A DNA stretch of 64,000 nucleotides from assembly GCA_022508535.1 (NCBI GenBank), contig JAFLUZ010000001.1, forward strand, positions 124,001 to 188,000, in the 5' to 3' direction. Made by a program: the position numbers and the translations under genes. A model generated the notes under the pieces. That model did no database searches. It had not been told where the DNA came from and saw only the letters and a list, made by a program, of their open reading frames with translations. Positions 19,561 to 28,924 of this stretch are shown piece by piece. Each line of letters begins with the position of its first letter. Positions within the stretch are counted from its first letter, which is position 1. Source of the DNA: Erysipelotrichales bacterium (GTDB taxonomy: Bacteria; Bacillota_I; Bacilli_A; RFN20; CAG-826).

Positions 19561-19690
19561 GTATAGTCAAAACAACATGATTTCAATGATGACATGATAT
19601 ATATGGTTACAGTTCTAAGAAATGTAGTTGCCAATGAATTTAATAGCGATTTGCAAAGCGTTAATCCGTTAGAAGAGTGAAAATATTAAT

Positions 19691-19718
19691 TTGACTGCGT
19701 ACATATACTTATTATAGT
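19691..19718 (+). promoter_or_regulatory. Sigma-A-type promoter for the first radical SAM gene
   Basis: A -35 TTGACT (19691-19696) and a -10 TATAGT (19713-19718) are separated by 16 bases. Transcription would begin near 19725, about 45 bases before the ATG at 19771. The match to consensus is good; activity is untested. Confidence 0.6.
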
Positions 19719-19770
19719 TAAAAGTTTACATGCTCTTGAAAAAAAGTTTTTTTTGTGATATTTTTTTTAC

Positions 19771-20844
19771 ATGGAAAAGATTAGAATTAAACAAATTTCA
19801 AAATTATCATGGATTATAAATAATGCTTGCAATTTAAATTGTATACATTGTTATCCGAATTCAGGAATAGAAAATAAGAAAGATTTCAGTGACGATGACT
19901 TTATAAAAATGCTAAAAAACTTTAAAGGTATGCATTTTCATAGAACGTTTTTATCTGGCGGAGAGCCTTTATTAGATAAAAATTTTTATAAGTATTTGCA
20001 AGTTGCAAAACAAATTAGTGATGAAGTTTTTATATGTTCAAATGGAACATTGTTGACAGAAAGCAAATTAAATGAACTAGTTAGTAATGGCGTTGATGGA
20101 ATTGTTTTAAGTTGTCAAGCTATTGATGCTGATACAGCTTTTAGAATTTATGGAAATTCACAAGTTCCAAACTTAGTGTTTGATGCTATTAAAAGAATAC
20201 AAAAGCTCAATATTGCACTTAGTGTAGAAATTTCATTGATGCAACAAAATGTGAAGTATCTAGATAATATTATTGAACTTTTGATATCTTATGGTGTTAA
20301 ATCAATTTCTTTTAAACGATTACTTCCTGTTGGACGTGGCGACTCAATCAAAGTTGGTTTATCTAAAAAAGAAAATTATGAAGTGCTAAAAAAAATATAC
20401 AATTGGCAAGTGACTCATAATAATGTTAGATTTAATGTTCATGATCCTTTATATGGGACTATTCTTTTTGATCATTTCGGAGAACTATGTAATGATGGTG
20501 CTATGCTTAGATGGCTTCATGGTTTTTCGTGTAGGGCTGGAACTCGTTGGATAGGTATTGATCCATTGGGTAATGTAAGTCCTTGTCCGATATTATTATA
20601 TAAAGATACAATAATTGGAAATATGATGAATACTCCTCTAATTGAAATATTAAATAATTCTGCACTAATGAAATTATTCCAAAAGATTGATTCGAAAAAA
20701 AGTAATTCGTGCAAATACGGAAGTGTTTGCCTTGGTTGTAGAGCTACAGCTATTGCTAAAAATGGAGATTTATTTTCAAAAGATCCTATGTGTGTTCACA
20801 AAAATAATATGTGTCCAAGTTCTATGAAAAGAGAGGACGAATAG
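19771..20844 (+). CDS. Radical SAM/SPASM-like peptide maturase 1
   Basis: The protein has 357 residues. Cys20, Cys24 and Cys27 make the CX3CX2C motif (ACNLNCIHC), and FLSGGEPLL is the SAM motif. A C-terminal cysteine set (CRAG, PCPIL, SCKYGSVCLGCRAT, later MCVHKNNMC) fits auxiliary 4Fe-4S clusters of SPASM enzymes, which crosslink or oxidise ribosomal peptides. The start has only a weak ribosome site after a T-rich stretch, but no better in-frame start keeps the motif. The next gene follows in five bases. With two more radical SAM genes and a small peptide gene downstream, a RiPP role is likely. Confidence 0.88.
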   Translation: MEKIRIKQISKLSWIINNACNLNCIHCYPNSGIENKKDFSDDDFIKMLKNFKGMHFHRTFLSGGEPLLDKNFYKYLQVAKQISDEVFICSNGTLLTESKLNELVSNGVDGIVLSCQAIDADTAFRIYGNSQVPNLVFDAIKRIQKLNIALSVEISLMQQNVKYLDNIIELLISYGVKSISFKRLLPVGRGDSIKVGLSKKENYEVLKKIYNWQVTHNNVRFNVHDPLYGTILFDHFGELCNDGAMLRWLHGFSCRAGTRWIGIDPLGNVSPCPILLYKDTIIGNMMNTPLIEILNNSALMKLFQKIDSKKSNSCKYGSVCLGCRATAIAKNGDLFSKDPMCVHKNNMCPSSMKREDE

Positions 20845-20849
20845 AAACA

Positions 20850-22187
20850 ATGAAAATAATTAGACAGCATAGCGATATACAATCTATTTTCCCAGAATAC
20901 TTTTCTAAAAATAAGAGGCATGAAATTGTTTTATCCAAATATACCTTATTTCAAAAAGTTTCATCTGAACAAATTATTTTATATTCTTTTATATCTGATG
21001 CCATAGTGTTATTATCACAAAATGAGTATGAAAAAATCATTACAATGGCTTTTGATGATGATTATTTATTTGAGGAATTATATAAAAATGGCTTTTTTAT
21101 TAATAGTAGTATCGATGAATATTCTTTGATGGTTAGACAGAGACAAGCGATTTTTGCCAATCATCCTAAAACAATTAAAATTGTTATTTTGCCAACTACT
21201 GATTGTAATGCTAGATGTGGTTATTGTATTGGTATGTCAAATCCGATTGAAAGCATGTCGTATGAAACTGCAAAAAAAGTCGTGAATTATATTGTTGATA
21301 GAGCTAAAGAGTATGAAAATATTAGATTTGATTGGTATGGTGGTGAGCCATTGTTAGAGCAAGATTTGATTACTTTTATTTGTGAAGAAGTCCACAAAAG
21401 GTTACCTCATATAAAGTATTCATCAGTTATAACATCAAATCTTTCTTGCTTTGATGCAGAAACTCTTGAAAATGCGATAAAAAATTGGCATATTCAAAAA
21501 ATCAATATAACTATTGATGGCGATGAACGTGAACATAATATGCGTAAAAATTATTTAAATCCTAAAATAAACGGATACAAACATACACTAGATTGCATTC
21601 GTAATATTCTAGATAGACAAATTATGATATTCTGTCGCTATAATATAGATAGAAACAATTTTAATAATTTGAAATACGCTTTGGAAGATTTGAAACCTTT
21701 TTTTAATAACAAGAACTTTTATTTTTTTGTTTCTCCATTACGTGGTGAAAATTGTTGTGAAGAATTCTATAGAACAGAAGAATATAATGAACTATTTTAT
21801 AAAACAGGAGTGTTGCTGAATGAATTCGGAATACATAATGCTATTGACAGTTTTGTTCCCAAATTTAAAAATGGCTTTTGTTTGGCAAAAAGTGAACATT
21901 GCATTGTTATAGATCCACATGGAAAGATTTTCCGTTGTAATTTGGATGAATTGATTGACCAAAATTCGACAGGCTCTGTATATAAGGGGTTAGAAAAAAA
22001 TGACATTTATAATGAATTTATTAGTTTAGAATTGGATGAAACTTGCAAAAAATGCACTTATTTACCTATATGTCAAGGTGGGTGCCCAGTCCAAGCAAAA
22101 AATAGTTCTAATAGCAATTGTAAATGTGATAAATTTAAATTTAAAGTAGAAGCAATATCACATCTATTGACCAAGTATTACATATAA
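20850..22187 (+). CDS. Radical SAM/SPASM peptide maturase 2
   Basis: The protein has 445 residues from the ATG at 20850. An upstream in-frame ATG at 20811 lies inside the previous gene, whereas 20850 is preceded by gagagga. An N-terminal domain of about 110 residues precedes the TDCNARCGYC cluster motif and may be a peptide-binding (RRE-like) or chaperone region. WYGGEPLLE is the SAM motif. The C-terminus has CLAKSEHC, FRCNLDE, CKKCTYLPICQGGC and CKCDKF, a full SPASM pattern. This layout matches maturases that install thioether or C-C bonds in precursor peptides. It is the best candidate to act on the peptide encoded at 22291. Confidence 0.9.
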   Translation: MKIIRQHSDIQSIFPEYFSKNKRHEIVLSKYTLFQKVSSEQIILYSFISDAIVLLSQNEYEKIITMAFDDDYLFEELYKNGFFINSSIDEYSLMVRQRQAIFANHPKTIKIVILPTTDCNARCGYCIGMSNPIESMSYETAKKVVNYIVDRAKEYENIRFDWYGGEPLLEQDLITFICEEVHKRLPHIKYSSVITSNLSCFDAETLENAIKNWHIQKINITIDGDEREHNMRKNYLNPKINGYKHTLDCIRNILDRQIMIFCRYNIDRNNFNNLKYALEDLKPFFNNKNFYFFVSPLRGENCCEEFYRTEEYNELFYKTGVLLNEFGIHNAIDSFVPKFKNGFCLAKSEHCIVIDPHGKIFRCNLDELIDQNSTGSVYKGLEKNDIYNEFISLELDETCKKCTYLPICQGGCPVQAKNSSNSNCKCDKFKFKVEAISHLLTKYYI

Positions 22188-22223
22188 ATATTTTTGATAT
22201 TATCGAACCAAATACAACAAAAA

Positions 22224-22252
22224 TTGACAAAAAATTTTAAAAATGATATTTT
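22224..22252 (+). promoter_or_regulatory. Promoter upstream of the small peptide gene
   Basis: A perfect -35 TTGACA (22224-22229) is followed after 17 bases by TATTTT (22247-22252). It lies just upstream of the peptide gene, whose mRNA would start near 22259. A separate promoter directly before a precursor gene is common in RiPP loci, where much peptide is needed. Confidence 0.6.
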
Positions 22253-22290
22253 AAAATAAAGATTTATTTGAATTAGGGGGGTGTGTATTT

Positions 22291-22422
22291 ATGGCAAAGG
22301 TTACAACTTCGAAAAAAAATAATCTTGACAAAAACTTTATTGCAAATTTAAAGAAAGTTCTTAAAGCACAAGGCGATAAAGTAGATGCACAATATCTTTG
22401 TTCTTCACCATCGCGTAGGTAA
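22291..22422 (+). CDS. Candidate RiPP precursor peptide, 43 residues
   Basis: This short frame runs ATG at 22291 to TAA at 22422, behind an exceptionally strong ribosome site (agggggggtg, 22274-22284). The peptide starts MAKVTTSKKNNLDKN, continues with a helical Lys-rich part (FIANLKKVLKAQGDK) and ends QYLCSSPSRR. The charged helical N-terminus fits a leader. The C-terminal segment with one Cys, Tyr and several Ser would be the core. It sits between two radical SAM/SPASM genes and has its own promoter. No known precursor family was recognised and no transporter or peptidase gene is adjacent. Confidence 0.78.
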   Translation: MAKVTTSKKNNLDKNFIANLKKVLKAQGDKVDAQYLCSSPSRR

Positions 22423-22447
22423 TACAAAGATTAATTTCCATTAAAAA

Positions 22448-23428
22448 ATGCAATACAATTTTGAACGCATTAAAGTGTTAATTACAAGTGCGTGTAATTC
22501 TAATTGCACGCATTGTTTTCGTAGTTTAGATAAAAACACGAAAGAAATTCCATTTGGAAAATTAAAAGAAATAGTCGACTTTGGAATTGAAAATAATTGC
22601 AAGCAATTCTCATTTAGTGGTGGCGAGTTTTTTACACATCCAGCAGCATATGAATTAATTGATTATTGTTTGTTGAAAAATGTTAGAATAAGTATTTTAA
22701 CAAATGCTTTGCAAATAAATATACCATTCTTTGAAAAAGTTAAAAATAAGGAATTAATTTCATTCCAAATTTCTATAGACGGATTAAAAGAAAAACATGA
22801 TATGAGACGTGGGAAAGGATCATTTGAAAAAACGATAGCAAATGTAAAGCAACTCCACAAATTGGGTTTTTATTTATCGGCAAAAACCGTTTTAGACGAA
22901 AACAACTATACTGATATTGTAGATATTTTTCAAATGCCATGGTTTTCTAATATTTTGGTTTTGCCTGTTGCTCTTTCTTCACAAATGATTGGGAATAAAA
23001 TAATATCACCAGAGTATAGGAGTTTCGAGCAAACAATAGAATTAATTTATAAAACGCTAGTTAAAAATGATAATTATAAATGCCGATGTTATCCACAAGA
23101 AATAGCGATTAAATACGATGGTGGAGTTTATCCATGTACAGAAGCAAGAGAACACGAGGAGTATTTAATTGGAAACATTACAAGTAAATCAATAATTGAT
23201 GTTTTAAATGAATATGAATTAAATCAAGAGAACAAGTTCGTTTGTCCTAAGGATAAAATAGAATTTTGTGAAACATGTTTACATAATTCTATATGTAATC
23301 ATGGATGTAGACTAAGAGCTTTGCGATTTTACGGAGATATACATAGTCCAGATCCGTTTAATTGTCGCATATTTTTTGGTAAACATAAAAATATACCAAT
23401 TGGCAAATTGTTTTGGGGCGAGAAATAA
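22448..23428 (+). CDS. Radical SAM/SPASM peptide maturase 3
   Basis: The protein has 326 residues. Cys16, Cys20 and Cys23 (ACNSNCTHC) bind the SAM cluster, and FSFSGGEFF is the GGE motif. The C-terminus holds CRCYPQE, YPCTEARE and FCETCLHNSICNHGCRLRA, then FNCRIFF, matching SPASM auxiliary clusters. It begins 25 bases after the peptide gene with a poor ribosome site, so it is probably expressed at lower level from the peptide promoter. The family is close to PqqE/sporulation-factor-type maturases. A direct role on the 43-residue peptide is inferred. Confidence 0.88.
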   Translation: MQYNFERIKVLITSACNSNCTHCFRSLDKNTKEIPFGKLKEIVDFGIENNCKQFSFSGGEFFTHPAAYELIDYCLLKNVRISILTNALQINIPFFEKVKNKELISFQISIDGLKEKHDMRRGKGSFEKTIANVKQLHKLGFYLSAKTVLDENNYTDIVDIFQMPWFSNILVLPVALSSQMIGNKIISPEYRSFEQTIELIYKTLVKNDNYKCRCYPQEIAIKYDGGVYPCTEAREHEEYLIGNITSKSIIDVLNEYELNQENKFVCPKDKIEFCETCLHNSICNHGCRLRALRFYGDIHSPDPFNCRIFFGKHKNIPIGKLFWGEK

Positions 23429-23451
23429 AAAAAAGTGGGGAGTGAGCAAAA

Positions 23452-24036
23452 ATGATAATTATTGCTTTTGATGGCGCAAGTGGAACAGGAAAGTCAGTCA
23501 TGATAAATCTTTTAAAAGAGTTTTTTCAACATGCTCATCGAGCAGACGTATGTGTAGAAAGAATTATTAGTAGTGAACTGGAAACAAAACTTGATGAATT
23601 TAAAAAATCTGGCACTAAAGATATGCACCAGGAATATTGTGAAATGTTAATAAAGGCATATAAAGATGGATATAATAGGTTATGTCAAAAAGAGGCTGAG
23701 TTTCAAAAAATTAATAGAAATAAAGAATTGATAGTTATTCTTGACAGATATCTACTTTCCTTGTTCGCTATTCAAGGTGAACAATGGGGAATAAATAATT
23801 TGTATGATAGATGTAAAGCGGAAAACATTCCGTTGCCAGATTTGCAATTTATTATTCAATTGGCTAATAAATCGCTCCCAGAGGATGAATATTTTAGAGC
23901 TGCTGGTAAAAAATTCGACACTGAAAAACAGTGGATACGTAATATGTTGAGCTACAGTGATATTGAGTACAATATATTAGGTTATGAATTTGTAAGAGAT
24001 TACATATTAGATTTTTTGAAACAGGAAGTAGTTTAA
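23452..24036 (+). CDS. Thymidylate-kinase-like nucleotide kinase
   Basis: The protein has 194 residues. GASGTGKS at about 8-15 is the P-loop. LDRYLLSLFAIQGE at about 96-109 matches the DRYxxSxxAYQG motif of thymidylate kinases, and LPDLQFIIQL corresponds to the PDL strand. It is 24 bases after the third radical SAM gene and one base before the NTPase gene. A housekeeping tmk is unlikely in this setting. It may phosphorylate a nucleotide or a small molecule used by the pathway. The substrate cannot be read from sequence. Confidence 0.75.
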   Translation: MIIIAFDGASGTGKSVMINLLKEFFQHAHRADVCVERIISSELETKLDEFKKSGTKDMHQEYCEMLIKAYKDGYNRLCQKEAEFQKINRNKELIVILDRYLLSLFAIQGEQWGINNLYDRCKAENIPLPDLQFIIQLANKSLPEDEYFRAAGKKFDTEKQWIRNMLSYSDIEYNILGYEFVRDYILDFLKQEVV

Positions 24037-24037
24037 T

Positions 24038-25816
24038 ATGTCTAAAATAGAATATAATGAATACATAAAAAACTATTATGATAATAGCAAAATTGCTGGA
24101 GCACTTATGCTTAAATCTTCGTGGGGACGTGGTAAAAGTTATTATATTGATAATGATTTGATTCCTACAATTGGTAATGAAAATTGCATAAAAGTATCCT
24201 TGTATGGACTGAAATACATAGAAGATATAAGTAAAGCAATATATTTAGATACGATTACAAAAAAATTTCATTTAAAAAAAATAAAAAAAATGTCTTTGCC
24301 CTTTTTTCTAGGAAAAACAATATTAAGAGGTGTGCTAAGTTTTTGGAAAATAAATGTGAAGTCAGAAGAAAAGGAGTTGCTACAACTATATAAATCTGCT
24401 GATTTATCTAAAAAGCTAATTATACTTGAAGATGTTGAGCGATCAAGTATTCCTATTAATGATGTTTTAGGCTACGTAAATAATCTCTGTGAGCAAGATA
24501 ATTTAAAAGTATTATTGGTTGCAAATGAAGAAGCAATTTTATCGGGAGCTAATGGCAAAGATAAGATTGATAATTATTATAAGATTAAAGAAAAAACTAT
24601 AATTGATACTATAGTTTTTGATAGCGATATAGAAGATCCTATCACTAATATTTTAGGTTTTTTTGCTAAAACTGATAATAGTTTTAAAGAACTTATAAAA
24701 AGAAAAGGTAAAAATGAGCAAATCATAGCTGTGAACAAAATAAGTGCCATTATGCGAAAAGATGATAAAATTCACAAAGGAAATGGATACAATTTGCGAT
24801 CATTAATTTTTGCTTGTCAAAAGACAGAAGATTTTTTTAATAAGGTTAGAGATAATAGTATTAGTTTTTCGCAAGATTTTTTCGAATCTTGTTTGTATGG
24901 AATAATTGCTTTTTCATTAAAATTAAAGCGAGGAAGTTATCATGATGATGAGATATCGTTGAAATGGACAAGTGATTTGGATTCTCCAACATTTCTTGGC
25001 CAAGAAAATCACAGACTTTTAAGAGTTTGTTTTGATTTTATACAGGAGCAAAAGTTTAATGTTGGAAACGTTAAAAAAACAATTGAAGATTATTCAAAAC
25101 ATGAAATCAAGCATGAAAGTTGGTGGAAACTAAATAGATTTGATAGTTACCATTTTGATGAACTGATTAAAGCTATCGAAAATATTAATAAACTTACTGA
25201 TGAAGATTTCATTTCATTTGAAGAATACGGTTTGTTGTCATGTGCGTTATTTAAAATAAAAGATAGAATTGGAGATGTCAATCAAATTGGGCCTTTAATA
25301 GAATTAATTAAAACCAAATTGGAACAAGGTGATTTTTATCCATATATGGTATATGATAAAATTGTAAATCCTCCTAACAATATTAAATTTTCAAATAAAA
25401 GTACACAAAAAGAATACGAGAATTTTAATGGTGAAATTGCTGATATTATTGTAAAAAAAGCAATTGAAGATATTTTAATGTCAATTGAAATCATAGGTGA
25501 TAATAATATAAATGAGTTTATGTTATTGGTTAATCAGTATGTTAAAAATGGCACTAATAATAATTTATTAGATTCTATTAAAATTGGATTAGTAGACAAA
25601 CTAAATATTAAAGATTTAATAGATAATTTAGCAAATTGCTCTCCTCGTACTATTTCAAAATTTTGTGAAGCATTCTTGAAAATTTACAATGAAAAGATAG
25701 AAGTTAATAGAGAAATAATTAAAGAATTGGAGTCTAAAATTAGTAATCAAGGTATTGATATAATTATCAAATATCAGTTATCATCTTTTGAAGATAAATT
25801 AAAAAAGAATATCTGA
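24038..25816 (+). CDS. KAP-like P-loop NTPase
   Basis: The protein has 592 residues. SSWGRGKSYYI near 27-37 is a Walker A motif and LIILEDVERSSI near 125-136 a Walker B, followed by LKVLLVANEEAIL. This order is that of KAP/STAND-like P-loop NTPases found in phage-defence loci. The remaining 400 residues are helical and unassigned. No transmembrane insert typical of eukaryotic-type KAP proteins is evident. It is co-translated with the thymidylate-kinase-like gene (one base apart). A defence or sensing role is inferred from family habit. Confidence 0.7.
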   Translation: MSKIEYNEYIKNYYDNSKIAGALMLKSSWGRGKSYYIDNDLIPTIGNENCIKVSLYGLKYIEDISKAIYLDTITKKFHLKKIKKMSLPFFLGKTILRGVLSFWKINVKSEEKELLQLYKSADLSKKLIILEDVERSSIPINDVLGYVNNLCEQDNLKVLLVANEEAILSGANGKDKIDNYYKIKEKTIIDTIVFDSDIEDPITNILGFFAKTDNSFKELIKRKGKNEQIIAVNKISAIMRKDDKIHKGNGYNLRSLIFACQKTEDFFNKVRDNSISFSQDFFESCLYGIIAFSLKLKRGSYHDDEISLKWTSDLDSPTFLGQENHRLLRVCFDFIQEQKFNVGNVKKTIEDYSKHEIKHESWWKLNRFDSYHFDELIKAIENINKLTDEDFISFEEYGLLSCALFKIKDRIGDVNQIGPLIELIKTKLEQGDFYPYMVYDKIVNPPNNIKFSNKSTQKEYENFNGEIADIIVKKAIEDILMSIEIIGDNNINEFMLLVNQYVKNGTNNNLLDSIKIGLVDKLNIKDLIDNLANCSPRTISKFCEAFLKIYNEKIEVNREIIKELESKISNQGIDIIIKYQLSSFEDKLKKNI

Positions 25817-26020
25817 TAAAATAGTGTGATATTAATATAAACTTCTCCATTTTTTACTTTGGGAGTGTGCAAATGGATCTATTCAAAATGTGCATTTGAT
25901 ATTACGTTATAATTCAAATTATATTTAATTATATAAGAGTTACAATTAATAGTATTTAATTTGAAACAATATTAGTCATTGTTTGTCGCAATTTATTAAA
26001 TAATTGGAGGGCAAAAAAAC

Positions 26021-26524
26021 ATGGATGATATTAATAAGTTTAAAAACAAAATACCTATAGTAATTGGCGTAACTGGTCACAGAAATATTGTCAAAGATGA
26101 TTCTCCAGATATTGCGGAAGTAGTGAAAAAAGTCTTTCAGAGATTAAAGATTTATGCAAAGAATCAAAAAATGACAATGATAAGGTGACACTGGTAATTC
26201 TACTTACGGGATTAGCAGAAGGCGCAGATATGTTAGTGACGGATGTCGCTATTGAATTAGGTATTCCTTATATTGCTGTTCTTCCTTGCGGACTAGAAAA
26301 ATATAAAAAAAGTTTTAGCGATAAAAAAGCACTCAGCAAATTAGATGAGTATATAAAAAAGTCTTTAGACACTATTATTGTCGATGATATAGAGTTGATA
26401 ATCAACCTGGTCAAACAATGGATGATTATCGATATATGCAAGTTGGCATTTATATAGTAAAAGCTAAAGCAACAAATTTGAAAGAAATAGAAAGTATTAG
26501 AGTTACTAGATTCCATAGAAATTA
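26021..26524 (+). pseudogene. Frameshifted SLOG-like (Rossmann) protein gene
   Basis: An ATG at 26021 behind a good ribosome site (ggagggc) gives MDDINKF and on through PIVIGVTGHRNIV, then runs into TGA at about 26185. A second frame resumes with VILLTGLAEGADMLV and IPYIAVLPCGLEKYKKSF, and a third with DNQPGQTMDDYRYMQVGIY. Read together these give the usual order of a SLOG-superfamily Rossmann protein (GHR, LAEGAD, AVLP, Y-VG-Y). At least two frame changes, near 26135 and 26390, and a foreign-looking end make it a pseudogene. The family binds nucleotides or nucleotide-like ligands and often sits beside TIR genes, as here. Confidence 0.68.
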
Positions 26525-26778
26525 AATGTAATATTATAAAAAACTAATAATTTATGATTTAGACTATAACTTATTATATTGGGTGAACTAATTTAGTGTT
26601 TTTATTATTTATGATGCAAATGAAAATAACCATTTTGGAAATTGGAGGCGCTTTTTATTAAAATATTCTTCGGTGCCATGTATTGCTAAAAAAATAACTT
26701 TTGTTCTAGTTGCAAGAAATGTTTCACTTATTATGTAATATAACGCATTTTCGGATTAAAGTAGTGCATTGATTTTAT

Positions 26779-27753
26779 TTATTCTATAAATTGCTGAGGA
26801 ATAATTTTGCCGTTTTCGCGATATTCTTCGATTTGATTTTCTATTCTATCAATAATATTTTCTGATAGTTTAATAAAAATGGATTTTTCAACACCTCTAG
26901 TAATTTCTGTTTTAATACGAAAATATCCATCCGTAGGTCTATCTTTATATTCGTATATGGTTACATTTGCGAAATTTCCAAAAACCCAAAAAGATTCGTT
27001 GGATTTTTCGAGACGTAAATATCTTCTTGCTTCAGTTGTGTGTGCAAAATATATTTTTTTTAAAAGATTTTTGGCATTGGCTGCATCTAAAAATATATAG
27101 TTATATACTATCTTGCTCAAAAGATTTTTTTCAACAGTATCAAATAATGCACCACCAGGAGTATCTTCATTAAGTGTATGGCTTAAAATGGTTACGGATT
27201 TTAAGCATTCATTATTGCCACTTTCGTATTCAGATAATTGTGATGGAGAAAAAAATACAGTGTTTTTCCATCCAGCCTTTTCCAATGAAGATTCTAAGAA
27301 TTTTACTTGTCTTTCGCTACCATTTTTTAAGACATCTTCTTGATTTTTGTTTATAATGTATTCATACATTTTAGTGAAATCATTGATTGAGACATTTTCA
27401 CATAATTGTAAAGCATCCGGAAGTCTCATATAATCAATTGATTTTGTTGCTGTAATAATGTTATGATAAAAATTACTTTTATCTGTTAATTGGTAATGAA
27501 AAAATAAACGCCACTCGTAATTCACCCAATTTGAAGAAAAATATTCATGATTTGATGCTACGATAATCATATTTCTACTAGATTTTATTGCTTCTTCAAT
27601 TGCGTTAGCATATTTTGCTTCACCAATATCTTTAAGAGAGCGTTCTGCTAAAAAAACGCAAAGATTTTTATTAATGTTTTTTAGTTCATTATATATACGA
27701 CGAGCATATTCAATATCTTCGCTTTTATAGGAAATAAAAACATCATATGTCAT
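26779..27753 (-). CDS. TIR-domain protein (N-terminal TIR, unknown C-terminal domain)
   Basis: The protein has 324 residues. Residues 1-90 form a TIR domain: YDVFISYKSED, the middle strand VFLAERSLKDIGEA, AIKSSRNMIIVAS, and WVNYEW with Glu80 at the position of the catalytic NADase glutamate. Bacterial TIR domains cleave NAD+ or make signalling nucleotides in anti-phage defence. The C-terminal 200 residues (a region with SSLEKAGWKNTVFFSPS, later GGALFDTVEKNLL) are not recognised and may be the sensor. It overlaps the aminotransferase gene by four bases (ATGA) on the minus strand, so the two are co-translated. Confidence 0.85.
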   Translation of the reverse strand: MTYDVFISYKSEDIEYARRIYNELKNINKNLCVFLAERSLKDIGEAKYANAIEEAIKSSRNMIIVASNHEYFSSNWVNYEWRLFFHYQLTDKSNFYHNIITATKSIDYMRLPDALQLCENVSINDFTKMYEYIINKNQEDVLKNGSERQVKFLESSLEKAGWKNTVFFSPSQLSEYESGNNECLKSVTILSHTLNEDTPGGALFDTVEKNLLSKIVYNYIFLDAANAKNLLKKIYFAHTTEARRYLRLEKSNESFWVFGNFANVTIYEYKDRPTDGYFRIKTEITRGVEKSIFIKLSENIIDRIENQIEEYRENGKIIPQQFIE

Positions 27754-28787
27754 ACTTTATAATTCTCCTTTTCTATTTGAATTAAAAACTTTTCTATTTG
27801 ATTTATTGCTTCTTTTGTACCTATTGTAATTCTAACATAACCATCCCAACCGAAATAACTTGCGTCAAAAAGAAGAATATCAAACTTTTCTCTTGCATAG
27901 CAAATGAAATTTGCAATAGGATATGGAGGATGAATCAATATAAAATTTGTATGCGATTTCAAGAAATCTATTCTATGCTTTACCAATATTTTTTCTAATA
28001 GCTTACGATTCATAACAGTATTTTTTCTAGTTATCTCTAATAGATTTTCCTCAAACAGTACTGTTTTAATTGCTGAAACATTTACGATATTTTCTTTATA
28101 TAATAATGCATTGTTTATTTGCGCGATCCATCTAAGAAATTGGCGATTTTTAGTAATTATATACCCACAACGTAATCCTGCTAATCCAAATGCTTTTGAA
28201 AAAGTTCTCCCAATGATTATATTTTCATTTAATAGTCTCTCCTCTAGTTTATATTTTTTCTCGTCAATATATTCAATATAGGCCTCATCGACAAATACTA
28301 AAAAATTATTTTTTTTAGCAAGTTTAAGTAACTTGTTAATTGAACCATTCATTATAGAACCTGTTGGGTTGTGCGGATTACAAATATAGCAAAGTGAAAT
28401 AGATCCATTATTTTGTATATGTTTTTCAATATCTATGCACAATGACTTAATATTAATCCTATTATCCGATAAACCAAATTGAACTATGTTATTGTTTAAT
28501 GCAATGCAACATTCATTAATTGTATCATATGTTTTTTCGGTTGTTACTATAGTCCCTTTTAAAAATAAAGAACAATATAATGTGGTAAAAAAAATTGCTT
28601 CGTCTAGGCCATTAAAAACCGCAATGTTTTCACGGCATATATTATAATATTTTGCAATTAAATTAGCGGTTTTATCACATAGCTTTCCAGAGTACTGATG
28701 AGATTTATTTAAACTACTTTCCAAATTATGTTTAAGACTTTTATGTTTTAGCAAATTATTCTCATTCAAGTGTAATCGGTAAGACAT
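27750..28787 (-). CDS. HisC-like fold-type I PLP aminotransferase
   Basis: The protein has 345 residues, the usual length of histidinol-phosphate aminotransferases. It shows CNPHNPTGS (about 136-144), VDEAY with Asp167, and GRTFSKAFGLAGLRCGY with Lys198 as the PLP lysine. The N-terminal LHLNEN is the HisC-type start. No histidine-pathway gene is near. It lies first in a two-gene operon with the TIR protein and has a good promoter. It may therefore make or modify an amino-acid-like signal or a peptide end rather than histidine. Enzyme class is firm and substrate unknown. Confidence 0.85.
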   Translation of the reverse strand: MSYRLHLNENNLLKHKSLKHNLESSLNKSHQYSGKLCDKTANLIAKYYNICRENIAVFNGLDEAIFFTTLYCSLFLKGTIVTTEKTYDTINECCIALNNNIVQFGLSDNRINIKSLCIDIEKHIQNNGSISLCYICNPHNPTGSIMNGSINKLLKLAKKNNFLVFVDEAYIEYIDEKKYKLEERLLNENIIIGRTFSKAFGLAGLRCGYIITKNRQFLRWIAQINNALLYKENIVNVSAIKTVLFEENLLEITRKNTVMNRKLLEKILVKHRIDFLKSHTNFILIHPPYPIANFICYAREKFDILLFDASYFGWDGYVRITIGTKEAINQIEKFLIQIEKENYKV

Positions 28788-28821
28788 TTTTAACTCCTTA
28801 AATAATGTAATCTATAATCAA

Positions 28822-28850
28822 ATTATATATTTTTTATTATGTTTACGCAA
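28822..28850 (-). promoter_or_regulatory. Promoter of the aminotransferase-TIR operon
   Basis: On the minus strand TTGCGT (28850-28845) is followed after exactly 17 bases by a perfect TATAAT (28827-28822). Transcription would start near 28815, about 28 bases before the ATG at 28787, which has an aggag ribosome site. The divergent gene at 28925 starts about 75 bases away, so control may be shared. Confidence 0.65.
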
Positions 28851-28924
28851 GAATTGTAAATTATTGGTGTGATATTGCTATTTTATTATTGGTATGCTAA
28901 ATTAACAAAATGTGGAGGTAATAT

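Noticed and set aside
27113-27343. Overlapping plus-strand frames inside the minus-strand TIR gene
   Set aside because: They are shadows of the TIR coding sequence with no ribosome sites; the minus frame has clear TIR motifs.
27750-28787. Calling the aminotransferase hisC
   Set aside because: No histidine genes are near and it is co-translated with a TIR protein, so histidine synthesis is not supported.
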